DNA of 49,725 nucleotides from CCY15215 sp034932145. GTDB lineage: Bacteria; Cyanobacteriota; Cyanobacteriia; Cyanobacteriales; Spirulinaceae. A program made the position numbers and the translations under genes. This document shows positions 32,082 to 40,251 of this stretch, one piece after another. Numbering within the stretch: position 1 is the stretch's first letter; every line of letters starts with the position of its first letter. Location: assembly GCF_034932145.1 (NCBI RefSeq), contig NZ_JAYGHV010000004.1, forward strand, positions 1-49,725. Direction: 5' to 3'. The notes beneath the pieces were generated by a model. That model worked only from the letters and a program-made list of their open reading frames with translations, was not told the DNA's origin and searched no databases.

Positions 32082-33134
32082 TTAGAACTTCTTGCCCTCT
32101 AAAAAAGCACAAAATTGCGCGACTAATTCTGGATTGCGCCATCCTCGCTCGGCTTCTTCCTCAAGAATTGTGAGAGCATTATCGGCAGAAAGTGGTTTTT
32201 TGTGAGGACGCTTACTGGTCAGAGCATCATAAATATCAATGATTTGAAAAACTTGAGCTAACCAAGGAATATTTTCTCCCGCAATTCCATCAGGATAGCC
32301 ACTCCCATCCCAACGTTCGTGATGATGGCGAATAATCGGTAAAGCTCCTTGTAAATCTCGCACGGGTTGGCAGATTTGTTCTCCAATTAAAACGTGCTGG
32401 CGAATAAGTTCTCGTTCTTTCAAGGTTAGGGGAGTAGTTTTGAGAAAAATAGCATCGGGAATCGCGATCGTGCCAATATCGTGAAGATGAGCGGCATTTT
32501 TGAGATGTTTAATCTCGAGTTTGGAAAGCTGTAAATGTTCGCCAAACTTTTGTGCTAATTCTATTAGCCGTTCCGAAGGGTTTGTCGTATCGCTGCAACG
32601 GCATTCGATCGCCCGCGCGATGGAAAAGAGAACTTGTTTGGAGTGGTTTAAATCTTCATTGAGGCGTTTTTGGTGAATCAGAGATTTAACGCGGACCGAG
32701 AGTTCGAGGCGATCGATGGGTTTAGCGAGAAAATCTGTGCCTCCAGCTTCAAGTCCATCAAGACGCAGACGGCGATCGTCTGCGAGAGTCATAAAAAGAA
32801 TAGGAATGTGAGCAGTTTTTTCGTTTTGTTTAAGTCGCCGACAGACCTCGAGACCATCCATTCCCGACATTAAAACATCAAGCAAAATCAAATCTAGATC
32901 GTCCTCAGAAGCGATTTCCAGCGCGATCGCGCCCCCTTCGGCCTCCCTAACCTCATAGCCCTCCAATTGCAGCAAATCCACCGCTAATTGGCGTGTTAGA
33001 GCGCGATCGTCTACAACCATTACCTTTGGTCGATCTAGATGATGAATGTTGGCGATCGAATCCTCAATCCCCTCGGAGATAGAAATCACTAGCTTAAAAA
33101 GAAACCTATTCCAAGTATGCTGTTGGAAACCCAT
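32082..33134 (-). CDS. response regulator with HD-GYP cyclic-di-GMP phosphodiesterase domain
   Basis: A 350-residue RpfG-like protein. The receiver domain (about 37-155) has VMVVDDRALTRQ, the phospho-acceptor Asp in LDLILLDVLMSGMDG, and FLAKPIDRLEL with the conserved Lys. The HD-GYP domain (about 190-345) has AHLHDIGTIAIPDAIF, the metal-binding HHHERWDGSGYPDG and IIDIYDALTS, all intact, so hydrolysis of c-di-GMP is likely. The first 36 residues are not part of either domain. No cognate histidine kinase is adjacent. nadC follows, but a functional relation is unlikely. Confidence 0.93.
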   Translation of the reverse strand: MGFQQHTWNRFLFKLVISISEGIEDSIANIHHLDRPKVMVVDDRALTRQLAVDLLQLEGYEVREAEGGAIALEIASEDDLDLILLDVLMSGMDGLEVCRRLKQNEKTAHIPILFMTLADDRRLRLDGLEAGGTDFLAKPIDRLELSVRVKSLIHQKRLNEDLNHSKQVLFSIARAIECRCSDTTNPSERLIELAQKFGEHLQLSKLEIKHLKNAAHLHDIGTIAIPDAIFLKTTPLTLKERELIRQHVLIGEQICQPVRDLQGALPIIRHHHERWDGSGYPDGIAGENIPWLAQVFQIIDIYDALTSKRPHKKPLSADNALTILEEEAERGWRNPELVAQFCAFLEGKKF

Positions 33135-33196
33135 TTTGAGATCGGTTTTTTCACGGAAATTTTGTTACGTGTCAGAATTCCTAATGGTTTTAAGGA

Positions 33197-34081
33197 TTAT
33201 TCAGACATTGATTTATTCTGCGTCCAACGTTTTTTCCAACGACTTGTTGGTTCTAGATGACTCATTTCTCGTTCTCGCTCTCGGCGTTGCAGAATTGTAG
33301 CCGTAGAATCGTTTAAGTTGGGGTCTCGGTAGGGGATAGCAGCACGGGTGTGTAAATGTTCGCGTTCCTGTGGCGATAATGGTGGTAGATCGTCAGGCAT
33401 AAAACTGGCAATAGTTCCAGGCGATCGCCGTCCCACTCCTTGAGTTGCACCAAAAGATAAACCAGCCTGAGTTAAAGCGGTTCTCACCGCAGCAGCAGAG
33501 GAATAGGTTGCGAGTCTTCCCTTGGGGTGCAAGCATTGGGAAACCTGTGCTAAAAACTCTACTGTCCAGAGTTGGGGACATTTGGGGGGAGAGAAAGGAT
33601 CGAGGAAAATTGCCTCGGCGCAAAATCCCGATCGCGCAACGCGTTGAATCTGCGATCGCGCATCTCCCACATACAAGTCAGCCTGGATTTGCGGCGATCG
33701 CAATTTCTGCGTGTCAGCAAATTCACGGAGAAGGGAGGAAACGTCGCCATGAGGAGAAGAAAAAGAATCTAATAAACCTTGACTGGCCGCTTGTTGGGGG
33801 ACGGTAACATCGAGTTCTAGGGCAACGAGCTTAATATAGCAAGTGGGATGGGCAGACCAAATCGCCGCGATCGCCGCCGCACTGTTATATCCCAACCCGT
33901 AGCAAATATCCAGCAAGTGCAAACAGTCGTTTTCTTTCGCTTTCTGGTATAACTGACAAGGTTCGACATATTTATATTCTGCCTCTTGACGCGCTCCATG
34001 AAAAGAATGAAAGCATTCATCAAACAATCCAGAATAGAATGTAAAAGAACCATCATCGGTTAATCGGGGTTGCCAACTCAT
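33197..34081 (-). CDS. MnmC/MnmD-like tRNA wobble-uridine methyltransferase
   Basis: A 294-residue SAM-dependent methyltransferase (DUF752/Methyltransf_30). This family forms mnm5(s2)U34 in tRNA from nm5U. It starts MSWQPRLTDDGSFTFYS, contains the family block FDECFHSFHGARQEAEYKYV, the SAM site LLDICYGLGYNSAAA and the catalytic region AIFLDPFSPPKCPQLWTVEF. It lacks the FAD oxidase domain of bifunctional MnmC. I start at ATG 34079-34081; a TTG four codons upstream is the only alternative. The C-terminal ~60 residues are basic and rich in Arg/Glu. Confidence 0.87.
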   Translation of the reverse strand: MSWQPRLTDDGSFTFYSGLFDECFHSFHGARQEAEYKYVEPCQLYQKAKENDCLHLLDICYGLGYNSAAAIAAIWSAHPTCYIKLVALELDVTVPQQAASQGLLDSFSSPHGDVSSLLREFADTQKLRSPQIQADLYVGDARSQIQRVARSGFCAEAIFLDPFSPPKCPQLWTVEFLAQVSQCLHPKGRLATYSSAAAVRTALTQAGLSFGATQGVGRRSPGTIASFMPDDLPPLSPQEREHLHTRAAIPYRDPNLNDSTATILQRREREREMSHLEPTSRWKKRWTQNKSMSE

Positions 34082-34140
34082 TTCAATTATCAATTATCGG
34101 CCATGAGTCCAGAGAAGTAGAAGTGTCATTAACGATCAGT

Positions 34141-34512
34141 ATGAACGATCCTTTTTACGAAAAACCCTTGCAACGACTGCAAGAATATATTTATCTCATT
34201 CCCATTTTTGGCGTATTACCCGCCCTGTGGACCCTAAAGCGCGATCGCGGCACTCCCGAACAACGCAAAATCTGTCGTTTGTCCATTACCCTTGCCCTAG
34301 GCTGGTTACTCGCTTATGCCCTTCTCTCCTTTGGAGGCAGTCAAACCTCCGAAATTTTTCGCTTTCGCCTTCTCTTTCTCAATAGCTTAGTAGGTTCGGG
34401 CTATTTTCTCACCTGCTTGGCCATAATGATACGCCTATTCCGCCGTCAATCTTTGAGAGTTTCTGGGGCGAGTCAAATCGCTGAAGGAATTGTGCGGAAA
34501 ACCTTGTCTTGA
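34141..34512 (+). CDS. small membrane protein, conserved in cyanobacteria
   Basis: A 123-residue protein with hydrophobic segments at about 17-30 (YLIPIFGVLPALWTL), 46-62 (LSITLALGWLLAYALLSFGG) and 78-96 (LFLNSLVGSGYFLTCLAIMI). A basic tail follows (RLFRRQSLRVSG). No enzyme motif is seen and I cannot assign a family name. A GTG at 34123 would add six residues; neither start has a clear Shine-Dalgarno. It diverges from the methyltransferase gene. Confidence 0.65.
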   Translation: MNDPFYEKPLQRLQEYIYLIPIFGVLPALWTLKRDRGTPEQRKICRLSITLALGWLLAYALLSFGGSQTSEIFRFRLLFLNSLVGSGYFLTCLAIMIRLFRRQSLRVSGASQIAEGIVRKTLS

Positions 34513-34640
34513 GCTTGAATATTGTTAAATTCAAGCTCAACAGCGATCGCCAGCAATGTAAAAAATTGCGAAGAGTGCGGTTAAAACCGTAAAGTTAACG
34601 AACAGTTTACAATCAAAATCGATCGCTAAACTTTTGCCGC

Positions 34641-36074
34641 ATGAGGAAACCCGTGTCAGTGAAAAGAAAGTCAAAACCGAGCGTTCGTCGCTATTCTCAA
34701 AAATCTCCCCAGATCGGGAAAGTCCGAAAACGCAAGATCGAGAAAAAAAATGCGCGTTGGCTGTGGATTTGGTTGGGATTAACCGGAGTCGGCATCATTT
34801 CTGCCACAGCCGGGGCAATTTTAGCTGTATCCTTATCGGCAACTCCCCTGCGTCAAGTTCTCCTCAGCCCTGAAGATGCGGCTGTATTTAATCAAAAAAA
34901 GGCGATCTCCTCTCAATCCCTGCGCTTCCCCAAACTGACTCGCCCAGTTAATATTCTCATTCTCGGCACGAAAGTGCTTACCTCAGACTTAGAAAATCCC
35001 CCCCAAGACAATTTGGGCTATCACGCTTTAGTCGATTCTTTTGAAGGATTGACAGATACAATGCTGCTGGTGCGCTTCGATCCAGACAATTACAAACTCT
35101 CCGTCCTTTCCATTCCTCGGGATACTCGCACCACCATCGACGGCTTTGGACAAGTGAAAATCAATGCCGCAAATTATCATGGTGGGGCAGCCCTCACTGC
35201 CAAAACTATTAGTAATCTTTTAGAAGGTGTTCCCATCGATCGCTATGTGCGGGTTAATATCCAAGCGGTGGAGAAACTGGTCGATGCTTTGGGTGGAATG
35301 ACCGTTGATGTTCCCAAAGACATGAAATATACCGATCACAGTCAGCACCTTTACATCAATCTCAAACAAGGGGAACAACACCTCGACGGCGACAAAGCCG
35401 TTCAATTCCTGCGTTTCCGCTACGATCGCTATGGGGATATCGGTCGCATTCAACGCCAACAAGCCCTAATGCGGGCGGTAGTAGAACAAACCCTCAGACC
35501 TGCTACTCTTTTACGACTTCCCGATGTCATTCAAGTGCTTAAATCTAATATCGACACTAATCTCAGTGTCGAAGAAATTGCCGCCCTCGCGGGATTTGTT
35601 TCCCATGCCAACCGACAAGATGTACAAATGTTAATGTTACCGGGGGATTTTAACGGCACCGGGGAAAACGAAGTGAGTTATTGGATTCCCAATAGTCGTC
35701 GCATTCGCACGATGGTGGCGCAACATTTCGATCAAGGGTATAGTGAATCCTCTCCGATCCGTAAGGGTACAGTTAAAATTGCTATTCAAGATAGCACGGG
35801 CAACCCCGAGGCGATCGCCACTCTCAAGCAGATTTTGCGCGAACAAGGTTACGATAATTTCTTCATCGGACAGTCTTTAACCCATCCTCTCAGGGGAACC
35901 CGCATTATCGCCCAAAGAGGCGATCGCAACAGTGCAAGCGAACTTCAGTATGACTTAGCATTAGGGGAAGTTCTCGTCGAAAGTACCGGGGAACTTAACT
36001 CGGATATTACCATTCAACTCGGAAGCGATTGGTCTCGATTACAAGAGAATGGCGATCGCTGGACAGATAATTGA
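34641..36074 (+). CDS. LytR-CpsA-Psr (LCP) family cell-wall glycopolymer ligase
   Basis: A 477-residue LCP protein, which attaches polyprenyl-linked glycopolymers to peptidoglycan on the outer face of the membrane. A very basic N-terminus precedes one membrane anchor (WLWIWLGLTGVGIISATAGA, about 41-60). The LCP domain (about 100-270) has DTMLLVRFDPDNYKLSVLSI, PRDTRT, KINAANYHGGAALTAKTI, and the arginine-bearing FLRFRYDRYGDIGRIQRQQ. A LytR_C domain follows at about 375-470. An array of TTGATAG repeats begins at the stop codon. An envelope gene, mltG, lies about 0.7 kb downstream. Confidence 0.93.
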   Translation: MRKPVSVKRKSKPSVRRYSQKSPQIGKVRKRKIEKKNARWLWIWLGLTGVGIISATAGAILAVSLSATPLRQVLLSPEDAAVFNQKKAISSQSLRFPKLTRPVNILILGTKVLTSDLENPPQDNLGYHALVDSFEGLTDTMLLVRFDPDNYKLSVLSIPRDTRTTIDGFGQVKINAANYHGGAALTAKTISNLLEGVPIDRYVRVNIQAVEKLVDALGGMTVDVPKDMKYTDHSQHLYINLKQGEQHLDGDKAVQFLRFRYDRYGDIGRIQRQQALMRAVVEQTLRPATLLRLPDVIQVLKSNIDTNLSVEEIAALAGFVSHANRQDVQMLMLPGDFNGTGENEVSYWIPNSRRIRTMVAQHFDQGYSESSPIRKGTVKIAIQDSTGNPEAIATLKQILREQGYDNFFIGQSLTHPLRGTRIIAQRGDRNSASELQYDLALGEVLVESTGELNSDITIQLGSDWSRLQENGDRWTDN

Positions 36075-36105
36075 TAGTTGATAGTTGATAGTTGATAGTT
36101 GATAA
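36071..36105. repeat. TTGATAG tandem heptamer overlapping the LCP stop codon
   Basis: Four TTGATAG units and one TTGATAA. The LCP stop codon TGA is inside the first unit. It is the reverse complement of the CAACTAT family at 12930-13057. Confidence 0.9.
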
Positions 36106-36139
36106 TTGGGAATGAATAATTGGTAATAGATCATTGATA

Positions 36140-36712
36140 ATGCCCTCTTTCCCTAAAAATCGTTCCGATCCGCCTCGTAGTCTTACCCTAACTGACGAAG
36201 CCGGACAAAGCCTTTGCTGTTCCATCGAGCATTCTTTTATTGAAGATGGTACGACTTATTTTTTGCTTCTGCCCCTGGATACTCCCATCACTATTATTGC
36301 TTGGGAAAGCGATCGCGATGATGCCGAAGCGATTTGGGTAGAGGACAGCGAAGAAATTGCTCGGATTTTTGATGATGCTAAAGCGGTTTTAGCCGAACAA
36401 AATCTAACTCTCAACCTAGCGGCTTATACTCTGACCGTAAGCGGAGAATTACCCGAATCTGACGAAGATGATATCCTAACCTTAGAAATTGAGACAGAGA
36501 CAGACCAGCTAGAATCGGAACAGTTTCAATTTTTGACCCATTTTTATCACGAAGAACAAGAGTACGAAATTTATACACCCCTCGATCCCCTGCTCTTGTT
36601 CGCCAGACAAACCCCAAAAGGCAATGTGGAAATCCTTTCTTTGGAAGAACTGCAAAATATTCAACCCCAACTCCAAGAGTTACTCGTTCGCGAACTCGAT
36701 CGCGAGGATTAA
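36140..36712 (+). CDS. DUF3727 (DUF1292-like) protein
   Basis: A 190-residue acidic protein that fits the cyanobacterial/plastid DUF3727 family. It has LTLTDEAGQSLCCSIEHSFI at residues ~15-34 and YFLLLPLDTPITIIAW. A second copy of similar strands lies at 100-160 (FLTHFYHEEQEYEIYTPLDP then LLFARQTPKGNVEIL). The two halves look like tandem DUF1292-type modules. It is highly acidic throughout, with no membrane segment. Function unknown. I start at ATG 36140; a TTG two codons earlier also exists. mltG follows in the same direction after 53 bp. Confidence 0.8.
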   Translation: MPSFPKNRSDPPRSLTLTDEAGQSLCCSIEHSFIEDGTTYFLLLPLDTPITIIAWESDRDDAEAIWVEDSEEIARIFDDAKAVLAEQNLTLNLAAYTLTVSGELPESDEDDILTLEIETETDQLESEQFQFLTHFYHEEQEYEIYTPLDPLLLFARQTPKGNVEILSLEELQNIQPQLQELLVRELDRED

Positions 36713-36765
36713 ATTCTAGTTATTTTCCCTACTCCTAATTCTCCACTCCCTACTTCCTATAATTT

Positions 36766-37830
36766 ATGAATTTTGGCAGTTTCTCTAAATGGTTTTATAC
36801 CCTAGCAGTTTTACCGGGGATGATGGTTTTCTGCGCTTGGCACAGTACTCAGTGGTGGTATTGGGCGGTTTCTCCTATTGCTCCTGCGGAAGAAGCGGTT
36901 CAGATCGATATTGATGTTCCAGGGGAAACGTCAACTCGACAAATTGGTGCAGATTTAGAAGCAACTGGGGTTATTTCTTCAGCTTGGGCGTGGAATATTT
37001 GGGCATTTTGGTTATTATTCCAAGATCGAGACGGGTCATTTAAAAAGGGAACTTATACCCTCTCTCCCTCCCAATCTACTCCCGAAATTGCGGCTATGAT
37101 TTGGCAGGGAAATGTCCGAGAACAAACTTTTACGATTCCCGAGGGTTGGTCGATCGCGCAAATGGGAAAATATTTTGAGCAACGGGGTTATTTTGCCGCA
37201 GAAGCCTTTGTACAAGCCACTCGACAAATTCCTCGCGATCGCTATCCGTGGTTGCCCGAGGGACTCCCTCATCTGGAAGGATTTCTTTATCCCGATACCT
37301 ACCAACTCCCCAACAGTACGGCACAACCCCAACAGGCGATCGCGTTAATGCTGAATCGCTTTGCAGAAGTAGCCCTTCCGGTTTACCAACAAAACCAACA
37401 AGAAACCAGCTTGAGTTTAAAAGATTGGGTGACTTTAGGGAGTTTAGTGGAAAAAGAAGCCGCGATCGCCGCAGAACGTCCTAGAATTGCGGGTGTTTAT
37501 ACTAAGCGACTGAATGAGGGCATTAAATTGGAAGCCGATCCAACGGTAGAGTATGGTTTAGGAATTCAGCAAACTGCCGACCAACCCTTAACTTTTGCTC
37601 AAGTGGGAACTCCTAATCCTTATAACACCTATCTCAATCAAGGGATGCCACCTACTCCCATTGCCAGTCCTGGGTTATCCAGTCTGCAAGCTGCCCTCAA
37701 TCCAGAACCCACAGAATACCTCTTTTTCGTTGCTCGTTACGATGGAACCCATGTTTTTAGCAAAACCGTTGAAGAACACGAAGCCGCTAAAAATGCGATT
37801 CGTCAAGCCAGAGAAAGCAATAATCAATAA
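36766..37830 (+). CDS. mltG: endolytic murein transglycosylase
   Basis: A 354-residue MltG (YceG-like) enzyme that cleaves nascent glycan strands and sets peptidoglycan chain length at the inner membrane. An N-terminal anchor (WFYTLAVLPGMMVFCAWHS, about 9-27) is followed by a LysM-like region. The catalytic domain has FTIPEGWSIAQMGKYFEQRG, LEGFLYPDTYQLPN, the catalytic Glu in GSLVEKEAAIAAERPRIAGV, KLEADPTVEYGLG and NPYNTYLNQGMPPTPIASPG. Length and motifs are complete. yqeG begins 22 bp downstream. Confidence 0.95.
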   Translation: MNFGSFSKWFYTLAVLPGMMVFCAWHSTQWWYWAVSPIAPAEEAVQIDIDVPGETSTRQIGADLEATGVISSAWAWNIWAFWLLFQDRDGSFKKGTYTLSPSQSTPEIAAMIWQGNVREQTFTIPEGWSIAQMGKYFEQRGYFAAEAFVQATRQIPRDRYPWLPEGLPHLEGFLYPDTYQLPNSTAQPQQAIALMLNRFAEVALPVYQQNQQETSLSLKDWVTLGSLVEKEAAIAAERPRIAGVYTKRLNEGIKLEADPTVEYGLGIQQTADQPLTFAQVGTPNPYNTYLNQGMPPTPIASPGLSSLQAALNPEPTEYLFFVARYDGTHVFSKTVEEHEAAKNAIRQARESNNQ

Positions 37831-37852
37831 CTAATAATTAATTACTAAATAT

Positions 37853-38398
37853 ATGTTTTGGGCAGAATTTTTACAACCGGATTTGGTCTTGGAGAATACC
37901 GTTATCGGTTTGACCCCGGAACTTCTCCAGCGCTATCAACTGAAGGGTTTGGTTCTGGATGTGGATGAAACTCTTGTTCCCCTCAAAGAACGAGAAGTTT
38001 CTCCAGAAGTTGCTGAATGGGTCGGCCAAATACGCCAAATAGCCTCCTTGTGGCTGGTCAGCAACAATATCAGTGAAACTCGCATTGGCGGTATTGCCAA
38101 ATCCTTACAACTTCCTTATATCTGTAGTGCTGGGAAACCGTCCCGTCGAAAATTAAGAGCGGCGATCGCCTCAATGGGATTTCCTGCCGATCGCGTGGCA
38201 ATGGTGGGCGATCGCCTGATTACCGATGCGTTAGCGGGAAACCGCATGGGGATGTTTACCATTCTCGTTGAACCCATGGTCGATCCGGCGATCGCAGCTC
38301 GTTCTTATCCTCTGCGAACCCTTGAAGTGCGCTTAACTCAAGGTCTCCTCGGGTTTCCCCTCACGGGCAAGCAACAAAACGTTAGGAAGGATTCATAA
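37853..38398 (+). CDS. YqeG-family HAD-IIIA phosphatase
   Basis: A 181-residue HAD phosphatase of the YqeG/PGP1-like type. HAD motif I is LVLDVDETLVPL (Asp nucleophile and DxDxT), motif II is the Ser of LVSNN, the motif III Lys is in AGKPSRRKL, and motif IV is MVGDRLITDALAGNRMG. The eukaryotic relative is a mitochondrial/plastid phosphatidylglycerophosphate phosphatase. Such a role in thylakoid phosphatidylglycerol synthesis is possible but inferred. It ends the plus-strand run that includes mltG and is followed by a strong hairpin terminator at 38527. Confidence 0.9.
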   Translation: MFWAEFLQPDLVLENTVIGLTPELLQRYQLKGLVLDVDETLVPLKEREVSPEVAEWVGQIRQIASLWLVSNNISETRIGGIAKSLQLPYICSAGKPSRRKLRAAIASMGFPADRVAMVGDRLITDALAGNRMGMFTILVEPMVDPAIAARSYPLRTLEVRLTQGLLGFPLTGKQQNVRKDS

Positions 38399-38449
38399 AT
38401 CTTGACCAAGTGAAATATAAAGAAAAGATTACGAAATAAAAGTTAAGGC

Positions 38450-38473
38450 AATTGTTATGACACCATGACAATT
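38450..38473. other. 10-bp inverted repeat with 4-base loop
   Basis: AATTGTTATG-acac-CATGACAATT pairs over all ten positions (one G-U). It lies in the 200-bp gap after yqeG. There is no T-run, so it is not an obvious terminator. It could be an operator or an RNA hairpin. Confidence 0.4.
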
Positions 38474-38526
38474 ATAGAAACGGGGTCAGCCAATATAAAA
38501 GACCTTGAAAGATAAAATAAAACAAG

Positions 38527-38565
38527 AACGCCAGTCACAGAAAGCAATTTCAGGGCTGGCGTTTT
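38527..38565. terminator. bidirectional rho-independent terminator
   Basis: AACGCCAG and CTGGCGTT form an 8-bp stem followed by TT on the plus strand; on the minus strand the hairpin is followed by a T-rich CTTGTTTTATTTT. It lies between convergent yqeG and the diguanylate cyclase gene. Confidence 0.85.
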
Positions 38566-38598
38566 GATTGGGGTAAGGGGATCGGGACATTTAGAATC

Positions 38599-39996
38599 TT
38601 AAAATTTTTCCACAATAACTCTATTTCTTCCTTGTTCCTTGGCTTCATATAATGCTAAATCTGCGACACCAATTAACGCTTCTGGTGAAAATTCCTCAGA
38701 AGGAATTGTGGTGACAACACCCAAACTTAAAGTAACATAATCTCCTTCCAGCGATCGCGCATGAGGAATTTTTAAACCTTCTACTGCTTCACGAATACCT
38801 TCTGCAATTTCTAAGGCTTTCTCTACTTCAGTCTCCGGCAAAATTGCCGCAAACTCTTCCCCACCATAACGCGCGATCGTATATTCCACACTAGATATTT
38901 CTCGTTCTTTGAGAACCTTCGCGATCGCGTTTGCAACGCGTTGTAAACACCCATCTCCTGCTAAATGACCATAGCAATCATTATAGCGCTTAAAATAATC
39001 TACATCACATAAAATTAAGGAAAGAACCCCTTTGATTTTCATTAAATTTTGCCAAACACTGGCAATTTCTGTATTAAAATAGCGTCGGTTGGCCACATGG
39101 GTTAAGCCATCAAGAAGAGCTAGACGCTTTAATTCCTCATTAGCATTTTGCAAAGCAATTTCTGCACGCACGCGATCGGTAATATCATTAGAGAGTGAAA
39201 GCAAACATTCTTGACCGTGAATTGTAATAATTTCTGCTGAAAGTAACGCCGTCCGAATTGCCCCAGATTTCGTGCGAAATTGAAATTCATAGTTGCGAAT
39301 GACCCCATACATCGTTAAATGCTTGAATAAGTCAATTCGCAAATCGGTTTGAACCCATAAATTCAAATCCTTGGCCGTGTGTCCAATCACCTCATCCCGA
39401 GAATATTCTGTTACGTTGCAGAAAGTTTCATTAACATCAATATGGCTGCCATCACTCAATCTAGTAATTGTAATTGAATTAGGATTAGAACGAAAGGCTT
39501 TCGCAAACTTTTCTTCAGAAAGACGCAATTCTTTTTCGATACGCTGACGTTCGCAAATTTCTTCCGCTAACAGTGCATTCTGCATCATCAAGAGCTTTAA
39601 AGCATTGCGAATATTCAGTTGATTTTCAATGCGAGCAAGAATTTCTGCATCGTGAAAAGGCTTGGTAATATAGTCTCTTCCCCCTACAGAAAAGGCTTTA
39701 ACTTTATCCCAAACGCGATCGAGACTGCTAATAAAGACAACCGGAACTTCTTGAGTGTTGTAATTCGCTTTGAGTTTTTTGCATAAATCGTAACCATTCA
39801 GATCGGGAAGATTGATATCGAGCAAAATCAAATCTAGTTCCGATCGCGCTACCTCGGCCAAGGCTTGAGTCCCTTGCTGTAGGATGCGGACGCGATAACC
39901 CTGTTGTCTCAAAAGCGCAGCCAAGCGATCGGCATCATCAAGGCAATTATCGACAATTAAAATATTCTGAGTTGATGCACTAAAGTCGGGATTCAT
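38599..39996 (-). CDS. response regulator diguanylate cyclase (receiver-PAS-GGDEF)
   Basis: A 465-residue signalling protein. The receiver (about 10-130) has ILIVDNCLDDADRLAALL, DLILLDINLPDLNGYDLCKK with the phospho-acceptor Asp, and YITKPFHDAEILARI. A PAS domain with PAC follows (about 160-280). The GGDEF domain (about 295-465) has LLDGLTHVANRRYF, DVDYFKRYNDCYGHLAGD and the active-site ARYGGEEFAAILPE. It should make c-di-GMP when activated. The inhibitory RxxD five residues before GGEEF is absent (the place reads SVEY), so product inhibition through that site is not expected. Confidence 0.94.
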   Translation of the reverse strand: MNPDFSASTQNILIVDNCLDDADRLAALLRQQGYRVRILQQGTQALAEVARSELDLILLDINLPDLNGYDLCKKLKANYNTQEVPVVFISSLDRVWDKVKAFSVGGRDYITKPFHDAEILARIENQLNIRNALKLLMMQNALLAEEICERQRIEKELRLSEEKFAKAFRSNPNSITITRLSDGSHIDVNETFCNVTEYSRDEVIGHTAKDLNLWVQTDLRIDLFKHLTMYGVIRNYEFQFRTKSGAIRTALLSAEIITIHGQECLLSLSNDITDRVRAEIALQNANEELKRLALLDGLTHVANRRYFNTEIASVWQNLMKIKGVLSLILCDVDYFKRYNDCYGHLAGDGCLQRVANAIAKVLKEREISSVEYTIARYGGEEFAAILPETEVEKALEIAEGIREAVEGLKIPHARSLEGDYVTLSLGVVTTIPSEEFSPEALIGVADLALYEAKEQGRNRVIVEKF

Positions 39997-40251
39997 ATTT
40001 GGGAAAGAAATTGACCACCCACCTAAACTCTATAATCTTAAGTACAGCGATTTCAATCGTGAAATTACTTTGTTGAGAGTATTTAGAAAAATTCCCTTTA
40101 ACTTGTCCTTCAATCTCCGCCTTTTTTCTGTCCCTGCCAACAGAATTGAGAAAAATTTTGCTGAAATCGTCCGGAAACTGGAATTAAAACCAGAAACATG
40201 AGATAGAGAACGGGGCAACCCGGACAGTTAGCAGCTTGGTTAAATCACAAA

